A stretch of DNA of 64,000 nt from Ctenosaura bakeri. Its lineage: Eukaryota; Chordata; Lepidosauria; Squamata; Iguanidae. The translations under genes were made by a program, and so were the position numbers. The stretch's first letter is position 1; every line of letters starts with the position of its first letter. Shown in pieces: positions 43,141 to 54,748 of this stretch. The DNA lies in assembly GCA_948474755.1 (NCBI GenBank), contig CAOLHI010000080.1, positions 496,001 to 560,000 of the forward strand, written 5' to 3'. The notes beneath the pieces were generated by a model. The model had not been told where the DNA came from. It saw nothing but the letters and a program-made list of their open reading frames with translations, and ran no database searches.

Positions 43141-43577
43141 TTTCTGTGTTGCAAGGCCTGATGATGAACAGCCTGAAATCTTCATATCTTACAGTAATGG
43201 TATGTCCTGAGAAAAGTCTACCAAGGAACTGTAGTCAATGAAATGAGGTTTCAGTTATTTATTTGGTCTATATGTCAATACTCCACCCCTCCAGTGGTGG
43301 ACCCACTTTTCTAAAGATGTAAGCGAAGTCACTTCTTAGAAGGACTTACTTTCAGAAGAAGTGTAAGGCACACCTCTGTTAAACTTTTGGCTGACAACAT
43401 TCCTTTCAATGTGCAGCTTGTTTATGCTTTCCTTCATATATTAAAATTGTATTTTAAATGCAATGTAAACTGCTTGAATCTTTTAGTAATACAGCCAAAC
43501 AGAAACACATATATTTACATACATAAACGTACACACATACATATTTTCTCTCTCTCTTTCATTCTCTTTCTCTCTTG

Positions 43578-43630
<53 letters not shown>

Positions 43631-43800
43631 TTTTGAAGTGATTAACAAACAGTATTGAAAAAATATAAGCAAAACATTTCAGCTTCTACCTTCAGTTATC
43701 TCTCCATCTCTATCTATCTACCTACTCTACCTCTGTCTACCTAATCTCTGTATCTCTATCTATCTACCTATGTATCTTTCTATCCATCTGTCTATTAGTA
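43578..43800. repeat. (GATA)n and facing (TATC)n tracts
   Basis: About thirteen GATA units at 43,578-43,630, preceded by TCTC-rich sequence. Then from 43,697 to 43,796 there is an impure TATC/CTAC/TCTG tract. GATA and TATC are complementary, so the two tracts can pair as a large hairpin with a loop of about 70 bases. Confidence 0.85.
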
Positions 43801-43897
43801 TATTTATAAAAATAGATACATATCTATAGACATAAGATACCTTGGGACCTCAGAAAGAAGAAAGATGGGGTATAAATTAATTAAATATATAGATTTA

Positions 43898-44099
43898 GGC
43901 CATTTCCACATTACACTGTTATAATGCTCTTATTCCACTTTCAACATGCTATGGAATCCCGGAGTTTGATGTTTAGGAAGGAGCCTTTAGAATTCTCAGC
44001 CAGAGAGTTCTTTGGCCTCAATAAACTACAAACCCCAGAATTCCACAGGATGTTGGAAGTGGAATAATAGCACTATAACAATGTAGTGTGGAAATGGCC
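43898..44099. mobile_element. Harbinger-like MITE, full length
   Basis: 202 bp, GGCCATTTCCACATTACACT...GTAGTGTGGAAATGGCC. Both arms complete, with AGAATTCTCAGCCAGAGAGT and CTCAATAAACTACAAACCCC at the centre. Flanks TTA and ATA differ by one base. Confidence 0.8.
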
Positions 44100-45758
44100 A
44101 TAGATATTACTTTATTGCCAACATTCCTAAGTGGAAAGTATTATGAATTATCCTCTTGGTTGTAACCATGCAGTGTTAATAAAGTCTTTGAATCCAGACA
44201 TTCACCCTTATATCCAAAGAACTTGAGAGAGATGGCACCTCAGTTCCAAACAGAGACAAACTGGAGAAGATGTGGTGTTCTGAGTAAAAATATCTGGTCA
44301 GTATTTCAGACATAGATGTAAAGAATGCTATTTTTGGTATGTAGACAAAAACAACCACAGGCCTACATTCACACTTCAAGAATCACAAGTCTGTAGTTGA
44401 AAACTGTGATGCCATCTCTTTCAAGTACTTTGGATGTAAGGGAGAATTTCAGGCTTCACAGACTTAAGACCTTAACACCTCACAGTCTCCCCCTACACAA
44501 TAACATAATACCACCATCAACTTAAGAATGTTGGCACTGCCACCTTGGATGCAGCTCACTTTTTTTTTTTTTTTGGTTCTTCAGCTGAATGAGGCAGAAG
44601 CCAAAACATTTTGCTAAGTTGTTTATTAAGTTCTGTTTCTTAATCACCCTAATAAATGTATCTTTTTTTGCGATTAACAGCATCCTGCTGGGATCCAGAA
44701 AAAACATGTCAGAAAGGTTGTTTTTAAATCACATATGTGTTGGGGGGGGGGTTATATACATATACATATGTGTTTGAATAAAGCCTGAACCACGGTAAAC
44801 AGGACACACCTAATCTTTCCTTAGCATAAAACTCAAAACCAGGTTAACTAGAGATCTGAGGAAATTATGCAATACAAGAAAGTTGTTAATAATTATTTCA
44901 TTAATAGGAGATGCTAGGCTCAATTATTTATTTTTTTAAAAAACCCCTATAACAATATGGTGGTACATCTAAAGAAATCATATCCCCACACACACATTTT
45001 CTTTCATAAGAGCGATTTCCCAGAAGACTTTGGTCAACTTCAAGGCTGCTTTTTTTCAAACATTCCAGTGGGGCGGAAAACAGGAAGAGGAGCTGGACTT
45101 TCAAGGTAATACAATAGGAGTTTGCAAGAGTCACAGGGGTATCAATTACGATAAACCAAGCCATGCAACAAGGAGATTAAGACATGGATTACCGACCACT
45201 TACTATGTGTCATACAGAACAGAATAGTTTCAGATGCAAGCTCTACTTAATCTGGTACCAGCGGCCTTTCCTTGAAAGGATTAATGAGGAAAGGTTTCTT
45301 TAGACATTTTTAATGGGCCTATGATAATCAAGATTGAGAAAAGAAACAAGTAACGACAGAGACGTCAACATTAGCCATTAAGGGATTTAATAACAAATTA
45401 TCCATTGCAGAGTTAAACCAAATGACATCATTTATGTGCCCTGCTTAATTAAGGAAACACTGTATTCCAATTAAAAAATAGGCTGCTGTGAAGATATTGT
45501 AGTGCAGATCAATTTCAGCAAATGTGAACAGAGCTCAGAATGTATATTGATTGCAGATGGAGAAACAGAGCATGTGCCCCCTCAGTCTTCTATTTTCAAT
45601 ACTAGTTTGATGCATTTCTTTCATCTTTATACATTTCCTAAAAGTGTTTGATGGCCCACTTTCAAAGAAATGGTTGCAGTCCAAAGGGGGAAAATAATCT
45701 CTCTCTCTCTCTCCCCCTCCCCAGAATATGTTAATTTGTCCTTTGTATTGTGCACACT
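44100..45758. other. Unique sequence with a candidate conserved core
   Basis: No transposon recognised. 45,200-45,580 is notable: no simple repeats, many AT-rich transcription-factor-like cores (TTTAATGGGC, GCTTAATTAAGGAAAC, CAATTAAAAAATAGG, ACATCATTTATGTG). Homopolymers at 44,560 and 44,741. Confidence 0.4.
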
Positions 45759-45771
45759 AGTTGAAATCTAA

Positions 45772-45973
45772 GGCCATTTCCGCATTAGACTGTTATAGTA
45801 CTATTATTCCACTTCCAACATCCTATGGAATCCTGAGGTTTGCAGTTCAGGGAGGGGCCTTTAGAATTAACAGCCAGAGAACTCTTGGGCCTCAGTAAAC
45901 TACAAACCCCACAATTCCACAGGATGTTGAAAGTGGAATAACGGCACTATAACAGTGTGGTGCGGAAATGGCC
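45772..45973. mobile_element. Harbinger-like MITE, full length, joined to a SINE
   Basis: 202 bp, GGCCATTTCCGCATTAGACT...GTGTGGTGCGGAAATGGCC, both arms well preserved (TTATTCCACTTCCAACATCC and its partner GGATGTTGAAAGTGGAATAA). Left flank is TAA, right flank CCA: no own target duplication. A Sauria SINE begins at the next base. Confidence 0.85.
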
Positions 45974-46192
45974 CCAGAGTCAGTATGGCATAGTGGTTTG
46001 AGCATTGGACTATGACACTGGAGACCAGAGCTCAAATCCCCACTCAGCTATGGAAGACAAGCCACACTCTCTCACCCTCAGAAGCAGACAGTGACAAATC
46101 CCCTCGGAACTAATCTTTCCAGGAAAACCTCTTGGTAGGGTTGCCTTATGGCAGCCATAAGTCAGAAATTACTTGAAAGTACTTGACAACAA
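45974..46192 (+). mobile_element. Sauria-type SINE, full length
   Basis: Head GAGTCAGTATGGCATAGTGG (A box), TTTGAGCATTGGACTATGAC, AGACCAGAGCTCAAATCCCC (B box), body CACACTCTCTCACCCTCAGA, then AACCTCTTGGTAGGGTTGCC and tail CATAAGTCAGAAATTACTTG...GACAACAAA. The 12-bp duplication AGTTGAAATCTA occurs after the SINE (46,193-46,204) and before the upstream MITE (45,759-45,770), not before the SINE itself. Confidence 0.9.
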
Positions 46193-46204
46193 AGTTGAAA
46201 TCTA

Positions 46205-47054
46205 TTTTTTAAAAAATAGAGGAAACAGAGGTAAAAGTTCAAATGCTCACTGTGCCAAAGATAACATTTATCAAATTATAGGCATTTCAAGTCTTTATGT
46301 AAACATCCCTCACATAAGCTTGAAAAGTAAAATGTGAATGGGGAGAACAACCGGCTTTCCTCCTTGCTTCATTTCCAGTTTGGTAAAGGTAAATTCTGAG
46401 ATGCAGGTACTCATCATGAGAGCCACATGTGCAAGAAGATTCCAAAAATGTAGGCAGCTGTCTTGATACATATCAAGAAAGCAATTGTAGAAGTTTTGGA
46501 AAAAGTTGTTTTCTAAAGGGAAGCTTTACACAGGACCAAACCAATCCCCAAATGCTTTGCATAACAATGGGGATAGCTCACAACAGTATATTGTTGTTGG
46601 GAAAATCCATTCCTGCCTCCAGCCCTCCCCCCAGCTAGAAGAATGAGCAGCTAAGCTCATAGAACAGAAAAGGTGGCTGGAGAGCAGTTCAAATCACATC
46701 ACTGGTCCTAGAATTTTGCCCCGTGAGCCCTGATTCCACTACATATTTATATGCTCTAACCTCCTAGTTCTGAATGGCCCTTCAGTTATAGCTGCACAAA
46801 CTGCAGCTTTTGCTATCTCAATTGAAATGTCATCCCATGTCTAGCAAGAACTACATTTGGAAGGGAAGGAAGGAAGGAAGGAAGGAAGGAAACAGAGTGA
46901 GTTACAGTACATGCAAGGGATTATTTCAATACTGCATGGAAACATTAGCTCAAAATGTGCTTAAGATGTTCATTTAAGAAAAATTATAAGCTGGAGAAAC
47001 AAGGTAATGTCTTGTCTAAACTTACTGTTTGTTTTATTGGCATTAAGAGGATTT
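46205..47054. other. Unique sequence with (GGAA)n
   Basis: (GGAA)n at 46,864-46,891. Nothing else recognised. Confidence 0.4.
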
Positions 47055-47870
47055 TGTACCCTTAGAAGTGGGAGATGCTGGGGTCCACTTGCACTGCCAG
47101 TGTCTCCTTAGTATTTGGGGAAATTATAGCTGAAAAGAGCCCTGTAATAGGAGCATAATGGCAGGATCTTTTCACCTGTGTATACCAGTACTAATTGTAG
47201 AGACAGCTCCAATTGAGAGTTAAAATAAGGTATTTTATTTGGATTTAACAAACACACACTGGAACTTTAAGAATCACTCTAAGCACTAAGAATCATACAA
47301 GGCTACTGGAAAGTGAGGCAAGAAAGGTTGGATAGAGAAAGACTGGGTGGAAAGGAAGATAGTTACTAGTCCTAAAAAAGGGTTCATAGCAAAGTGGCTA
47401 AGACAGTGTCTGAAGATAGCAGAGAGGAACGGAAGTCTGAGACACCATGTGCAGCTTAATACACCCAATGTACTACAATTTGCTGGGGCCAAAGGTACGG
47501 TTTATATACCCTATTTCTTGCCCTGAGGGGAGTGTGTAGACAAAGTGGTAATGACTTTCCCACAGAACTGACATAGGGGTCAGAAATGGGCTGATTGTTT
47601 TAACTCTAGGTAACAAAACATTGATGGGAGTCATGACAATCTCCTAATGTCTTGGTCAGGCAGGGGGTATGGGGGAGATTTCTGTAGGGTAAGATCAAGG
47701 GACCTGGTTGCTTCATCTGGGCAATTTCACTTTCCATTGTTTTTGGGTGTGCCCAGAGCCTGAGGTGTTGAAAGGATTAGCGTAGATCTATTAATGTCTG
47801 GGTTTCCCACTGAATCCTCTATGAAGTTATGACCTGACCGTGTCTTAGGTCAGCTTGACCTGGCACCACA
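47055..47870 (-). mobile_element. Solo LTR, minus strand
   Basis: 816 bp from TGTACCC to CACCACA on the given strand (TG...CA ends), flanked by ATTT and TTTT. On the minus strand: start TGTGGTGCCAGG, a TATATAAAC box at 47,508-47,501, AATAAA at 47,239-47,234, then about 180 bp of U5. A short palindromic TGACCT/AGGTCA cluster sits at 47,829-47,860 in U3. No internal viral sequence adjoins. Ends and flanks are less certain than for the LTR at 16,260, and no coding capacity is present. Confidence 0.6.
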
Positions 47871-50519
47871 TTTTCCGGTCAATGTGCTTTTGATCATCGT
47901 TTTCAACTATAAATATGTTCAATTATGAAAATAGCACATCCTGTAAGTTGGGGAGTGTAGGGTATGGTAACAATTTGAACTGAGAAAGCCAGTGTGATCT
48001 ACAACGTACACTAGTATTTACAATTAAACTTACTTGTTCTAACCTGCATGATAGCAGGATTGATTGTCTCCAATGTATCAGCTAATGTGGTTGTATGTTC
48101 ACAGCACAATTCCTATCTCGTTGAACATGATTGACATATTGATTGATTTGCAAGGGGATGCAAGTATTGTATGTGTGTAGAGTAGAATCAAGACCAGTCT
48201 AGAGTGCTAATATATTACTGTGTTGGAAATATTCCCCTACATTGAATTTGAAAGAGGCTCAGCTCAAATGCGTCAATTTGAGCCTGGTCTAAATCAGGTT
48301 TGAATTAATATATTTAAGTTTAATACCTGTTTGAATCATGTTCCAGCATCTCCCTGGTACAAAATCTGCCTGATTTCAAATGCACTTTTCAAAGGAATCT
48401 ATAGCTCAATAGCTGAAGCCTCAGTAGCTTAGGGTCAGTTGAAACTCACTGTTTGGACCCAATTTCCCATGCTTCCTGTTCTTCCTGAACTGAGTCCATT
48501 CTGAGCTTGATCCAAAGTTCAGAGAAAGCTAGATGGTGGTGAGTGATGGTTTCCATGTCAGTGGGCAATTAATCTGTTCCATGTTTGAGTCCAAATTTTA
48601 AAGGCACTATCCAAGGTACAGCACCCTGCATATCTCCTTTAAAGTACAGACAACCCCCCCTAACAGACTCATTAGACAAATTCTGAAGATTTTCAGGTTA
48701 GCAGGATGGAGAGATGGGAGAGTTCAATCTTCTCCAACTCTTTATTTTTCTTTATTGTAGTGCCAAGGTAGATAGTATATTTGTTATATTCCATTATAGT
48801 TAGAAACTGGAAATACTATGGTGCCTTCCCAAATCAGTATTTGATGGCTGTTTTTTTTTTTTCTTGCTCACTTCTTAAAGAAGAACATCAAAATCCTCAA
48901 TTTGATCAGTTCATAAATATGCTCTGTGACACTTTATCTTGACCTTTACAAATATCAGAGTTAACCAGTCTACTCAGGTTATTTGTTGTCATGATATGAC
49001 TGAGCTTGCCTAACTTTGTGTGTGTGCTCATTCACCCAATATACACATGCAAACTAGCCCCAAGATCTCATGTAATTGAAAAGTTAGAGTTTTGTGCTCT
49101 CATAGTAAAAGGGAACAAGCAAAACAACAAGCTCCTATTCAAGGCTAATTCACAGAGTAGTTCTGCCATGTCTCACTGACTGCTCTTTAACAAGCCCTTC
49201 ATTCATTGTGGTTTGTGCAGCTGAGCTGTTTCTACGTGAGCCAGTGTTGCAGACCTTTAATCAAACAAACGTACAAGGAATCTCAACTACTTAACCGCTG
49301 CGCTTGTTCGGTGGACTGAGGTAGTCAACTATAACAAAAAAGAATTTTATCCTGCTTGGGACGAGTACATTTCCTTTCTGTTGTTCTCAACAAAGGGCAA
49401 CAGGTACAAATGGCCTCCTATCTGTGTCACTGGGAAGTGGAGAGCAATTTGTTTCTATTAAACAGGATGGGTCTAGTTTTTATTTTGTTGGCTTTCCCAC
49501 TCTTTAACCGGTGCCAGTCATAGGCTTTAATCTAAACTGCTCTTGACCATATCTTCCATGCCATGGAAGAATTATTTCCTTTTTTCTTCTCCTCCACACC
49601 TAGCCCCCTCCCTAGTACACATGTAATTGTGAGAAAAGAAGTGGAAGCCCTGGGGTATTGGGTTCAAAACACAATCCTGCAGTTCTCAGAATGGGACAAA
49701 GAATAAACTTGAATGCGACATTGAATTCTGTCAGGCTGCACCTGCTGGTGATCTCTCTTTCTCCTTGGTTCATGGTGGGGTCATCGTACACTAAGCTATA
49801 CTCTGGTGGCAATGAGAGCTACTGATTTCAGATTGCAGTGAGATTAGATCTGCTGTGTTTGACTGGTCAAATTTATTTTCTGTCTTACCGAAGCAGGAAA
49901 AGACAAACAAATGACCTTTACCCATCCCTGTGTGTTTTTAAAGTTCTATTAATTCCTGTACCCTTACTGTTAAAGTATATTATTCATGGACCAGATTTTC
50001 TCCATTTTTTATATACTATCTGTTGTTAAAGCCCAATTCATTTTTAGCTTCTACTCCAATTAAAAAAAAAAAAGTAAACTGGGTGTTTTCAAACTTCAGC
50101 GCTATGTCACAGCAGAATGTATATCCATTTAGAAACTTCTAGGATAGGTACATCTCAATAATTATGGTCAAACCTCAGGCCAGCTGGAGGATTTATATTT
50201 AAAGTTTTGACATTAGGAAACTTTTATTCAGAAGGATTTCAAACAAATGCTCCATAGTTCATTTTTTCCCCTTCCTACCCATCTCTTCATGACTCTCCCA
50301 CCTAATTATGTTCATATCTTTTCTGTACAGTCATATACTTGGCTTTGCAATGTATGATGGAGAAGAATTATACAGCTAGCATCCTATCATATTAAAAGCA
50401 CCTTACCATCCACGTATCCCAAGCTTTCTTCTCTCACAATAAACTTATTGTGAGAGAATTAATTCAATAAAATTAATTCTGTGATGGAAGAAACATTTTT
50501 GGTACATGGATATCAGGAT
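47871..50519. other. Repeat-poor block with a candidate conserved core
   Basis: About 2.6 kb without a recognised transposon. 49,190-49,600 stands out: TTTAATCAAACAAACGTACA, AGCTGTTTCTACGTGAGCC and TTAAACAGGATGGGTCTAG are non-repetitive and moderately complex. Function unknown. Confidence 0.4.
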
Positions 50520-50745
50520 TTCCCTATTGATTGGGTAATCTAAGGCAGTTAAGCGCTTAGAATGTTGGATGTGGGCTTGGGAGATCTAGGTTCTAGTCCC
50601 TATTGTGCCATGAAATTCCCTGGGCCAACCAGTTTCTCTCAGCCTGACCTGCCTCCCAGAGTTACTATGCAGATGAGAGGAGCAGAGAAAAGCCTTGCAT
50701 GCTGCTTTGAACACACTGGAGGAAAAGTAGGATATAAATATAAGT
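50520..50745 (+). mobile_element. tRNA-derived SINE with L2-like tail (MIR-like)
   Basis: GCGCTTAGAATGTTGGATGT, GGGAGATCTAGGTTCTAGTC (B box), then TCTCTCAGCCTGACCTGCCT, CCCAGAGTTACTATGCAGAT and an AAAGTAGGATATAAATATAA tail. This is the module order of MIR/CORE-type SINEs of squamates, whose tails come from L2. Confidence 0.6.
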
Positions 50746-51474
50746 AATATAAGTAATGCTTTCCCCTACCATCTTCTTTTCATAGGCTTCTATAGTTCCT
50801 CTTTAGTAGGTCAGTTCTTATTTTGTGGTACATCTCCTTGGTATACCTCTATCTCTATTCCGTTCCTATTTTTGTCATTGGGTAATGCCTTGTTAAAATT
50901 TGGTTGGTGGGCATCAATTAAGTAATCATTTGTCAATGTTTGACTCACTCTCACAGTTTCCTGGAAGTTAATCCATTGACTGGGCATGTGCCTTGCAGAT
51001 GTGCTTTGTCTCTAATGCAGATGTATTTCTGCCAGTTCTGCCCACCTGCACTCTTAGATCTGTGTAGAAGGAGTGTTCTCCCACAACTAGAGGAAGCATA
51101 TTGCATGATCACAAGGAGTAGCAACCCCACTTTGGAAAGTCCCCCATCTATTTTTCGTAGTCATAATTAGTTCTTGATTCATGGTTTGTCAATGTCACTA
51201 GGAGACAAAAAAAATATTGGAACCATTCAGAATATGTCTTCATATCGTATGTAGGCAGCAGTTGTATGTCTCACGATGCCCAGATTTCTCATTTATTCAA
51301 GAAATTTGTGCAGACATTTTTCATCATTCAACAGAAGCAGGGACTGAGCAGACCCAATGCCTAGCCAGCCATTTGTAGTGGTAGATGGTAAACTCCATCT
51401 ATGAAGTAGATGATAATAATTGACCACGTACATGGCTGAATACATTCAAAGTGAGGAATAAGTTGAGCTGTCCA
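50746..51474. other. Unique sequence
   Basis: Nothing recognised. Confidence 0.35.
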
Positions 51475-51700
51475 TGCATGTGTGTATGTGATTTCAAGTT
51501 ACCTGTCCATTTATGGTGATCCCATGAATTTCATAGGGTTTACTTATGCGATGAATACTCAGAGGTGGTTTTGCCAGTTCCTTCCTCTGAAACATAGCCA
51601 ACAACACCTGATTTTGGTTGGCAGTCCCCCATCCAAGTACTAACTAAGGCAGAACCCACAGCTTCCAAGATCTGATGGGATCTGATGCCTTTAGGATCTT
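51475..51700 (-). mobile_element. 5S rRNA-derived SINE, full length
   Basis: On the minus strand: CCCATCAGATCTTGGAAGCT (5S A-box region), TTAGTTAGTACTTGGATGGG, GGACTGCC (C box), then ATGTTTCAGAGGAAGGAACT, GGCAAAACCACCTCTGAGTA, CATGAAATTCATAGG, and TCACCATAAATGGACAGG at the tail. The 5S-like promoter region is still readable. Confidence 0.8.
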
Positions 51701-54660
51701 TACGCAGCTATACTGAGCTATAACTGGACATAGCCAAAATCATCCAAGAGCTGTTTTATATTTCTGCAGTTGAGGGAGCCACAAAAGTTGTAATGATGGG
51801 ATGGGATGCAGTTCTAATTTTGTGCATGTGTGTTCCTTGAACCTACCTGTAGTAGGATACTATACCACCTTGACAAACCCCAGGAAAGTTTCTGGGGAAA
51901 TTCTTAAAAAGATTGTGCAATGGCAATTTGTAATTTCAATTGCCAATTTAAAATACTAATTATGTTTTTTTTTTGAGGGAGATGAATTTTTGTTATGGTT
52001 TGAAATAATGTTAACATAGCCAAGTATTTTCTTATACTTATGTTTTATTTATTTGGCCAAAAGAAATCACTTGGATGTTGAGTCCAAGGCAGAGCTCAAA
52101 CTGGCTCTAAAACAGGGAAAGAAGTGGCATTATACCCTTCTGGGTAGCTTTAGCTTGCATTGAATTGGATATAATGTTCTTATTCAATTTGATACAATTA
52201 CAATAAAAATTGCAATCTAAGGCAAGTAAATGAATTTTGTGTCAGGAGTGAAATACAATCTGTTAAAATTGGTTTGAAAATACAATTTTAGGTCTGGTAC
52301 AGCAAGTCCTGACATTTCAAATGAATCTGTCCTATAACAAAATTAATGACACTCCAGGTTGTTTAAGAATGGCTGTTAAACTATACTTACCTTATCCATC
52401 ATTGGATCATGCTGCATAATCCAGGGAGTTAATAGGTTATTAAGTACAGAACACCAGTTCTTTTTAAGGAAACTTCAACTAGTGTTCTTTGAAAAATAAA
52501 TTGCCTAGCCATTTAAAGCTAAATAAAGTAAGAATATCCCTTTATAAGTATTTCCAGAATTTCACTGTGAAGTCTGTGCATGTTCTATGTGGAACCAGTC
52601 ACATTTATCTAAGTATTCACAAAGTGATTCACAATACTGAGATAAAAATAATATCTGGATATATATTAGTACTTAGAGAAGAAAATTAATTTGATGACTG
52701 GGGCTGAAGACTCATGAACACTTGAACTAAATAAGGCTTACCTTTGAATAGACAAAGATGGATTATACTGTAAGATCCAGGTAAATATTTTAAGAATGAG
52801 ATTTAACCAAGAAGAGAAGTAAGAGATTATCCTATGCATTAAGATGTAAGTATTTTTCAATGAAGCTCATTCTGCAGGGATGTGAAGGGAAGTACAAGGA
52901 AGTACCACCAGAGATCGCCTTCAAAGTAATGTGTCATTCTATGCCATCTTTATTTTCCTCAGTGTATGCTATGGAATGATACATTGGTTACATATGCATG
53001 CAGATATACATATGGAATCTGCTGATCTTCAAGTGTGGGAACATAGATGCATTTTTTGCTGTACATTATGCCAAAGGTATGAGTCACCAAGCATTGTTCC
53101 CAGAGATCACCATGAGACATTTTGTCACTTCGGATAAAGAACATGATGGTGACTTCCTTCATTCCTTGTAGAAAAGCAACAGACTAATTTGAGAGCAATG
53201 GACTAATTTAGAGACTTGATGTGAGGTCATGTGGCACACACACTCCTTTCTTCCAAGACTGGGGAATGACTGGATTGTTCAGGAAGAATGACTGCCAACA
53301 TCTGTCACCTGAGATAGTTGCCTTACCCTGCCTACTGGAAGGATCAGGTTTGGCTATTCCATTTTTGCTAATGAATGACAGGTGTCAAGAGATTACAAAA
53401 GAGCCTCAACCAATCACTGAATTTAGTTAAGGAAAAGTTCAAGTGGGTAGACTGTGCAATAAATGAAGTTTCACCAGAAAAAAAAATTAAAGCTACTAAA
53501 ATTATGGTCTAATTAAAATATATCTGAGGAAGCTATGCAGCAAATTACAAGATCCTAGGCAAATCAAAAGGCACAGGATATTTTACACTCTTATTCAAAT
53601 GGTACTGGCTTTTTCACCAGGCAAGGATACTAAAAAAAAAAAAATCATAAATGAGAAGAACAGTGATGGTATTAGAGTCACAGGTCTGCATATTGTTTGA
53701 GATGCTTGCTTAAGATGGTGTTTAAGGTGGTCTTGATAGAAGGCTGATGCAGGTAGACACCATAAGGAGACTAAGGACAAAGGCATTAAAAGCTAAGTAA
53801 TAAAATGTATCTCTCCATCAGCAGCAACAAAGTAAGCACTCTTTGAGTTTTAGTTTGTCTCTGTCCTGTGTGAGGCTGCAAGGCAATTTGTAGGTTGAAT
53901 ATTGTGATTCTCTCAAGAAGACTCCATCAAGGGTTCTCAAAAAACCTTTGAATTGTCACATCCGGAGACTGGTTTACGTGTTGTAACATCAAAATTTGCC
54001 ACTGATAGTCAAAATCCGATTGCTTCACCTTTGTTGGAGATAAAAAATACTTTTTAGAAGCCTCTAGAATTTCCCATAGGTATTGGAAATAGGCTAGGAT
54101 TTCCAATAGGTATTGAATTCTCGAATCCACTTATATCAGGTTGGCCCTACACAACTCTTCAAGCCCAGACTATCATGGGGCTTTTGTAGCTCAACCTATA
54201 CTTTTCAGTTCATGTTGTGAGAGCAGGTCCTCACTTGGAATCAGGGCTTCAGGCAAAGACAGGCAGGTTAGAAATTCATCACCTAAAAGTGAAGTTGAGA
54301 GAACCTCAAGATGGGAAGAAAGTCAAAACCTCTGGACAGTCAAACCAATGCCTCCATCCATGATCTGGAAGAAACTGCTGGTCAGGCCTTGTCTATTAGA
54401 AGCAAAGACTCTTTCTCTTATTTAAGGAGAGTGGAAAAATCAAGGGACAGAGAAGTGGGTGATTCAGCCCCCTTACTCAGGTGCAGGGAAAAATGTGTGA
54501 TAAATAATTGAGAAGTAAATATGCAGTAAATAATTGGGAAGGTAATACTGGAACACCCATCTAATATATACAAGTCAAAGTTTGTCTGTTTCTCTGTGTC
54601 AGGCAAAGACCTCATATGATTGCCTGTGTCAGGCAAAGACTTCATATGATTGGCTACCTA
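51701..54660. other. Unique AT-rich sequence
   Basis: About 3 kb without recognised transposons apart from short A or T runs. A duplicated phrase GTGTCAGGCAAAGAC(C/T)TCATATGATTG(C/G) occurs at 54,597 and 54,626 (period 29, two units). Open frames of 60-94 codons match nothing I know. Confidence 0.35.
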
Positions 54661-54666
54661 AGAAGA

Positions 54667-54748
54667 TTCTATGGAATCCTGGGGTTTGCGGTTTAGGGAG
54701 GGGCCTTTAGAATTCTCAGCCAGAGAGCTCTTGAGCCTCAGTCAACTG
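54667..54748. mobile_element. Harbinger-like MITE, central fragment
   Basis: TCTATGGAATCCTGGGGTTT, AGGGAGGGGCCTTTAGAATT, CTCAGCCAGAGAGCTCTTGA and GCCTCAGTCAACT: the middle of the family without either end. Confidence 0.65.

Noticed and set aside
45974..46060. tRNA gene-like A and B boxes
   Set aside because: These belong to SINE heads: a long non-tRNA body and AAC-rich tail follow, and no cloverleaf closes.
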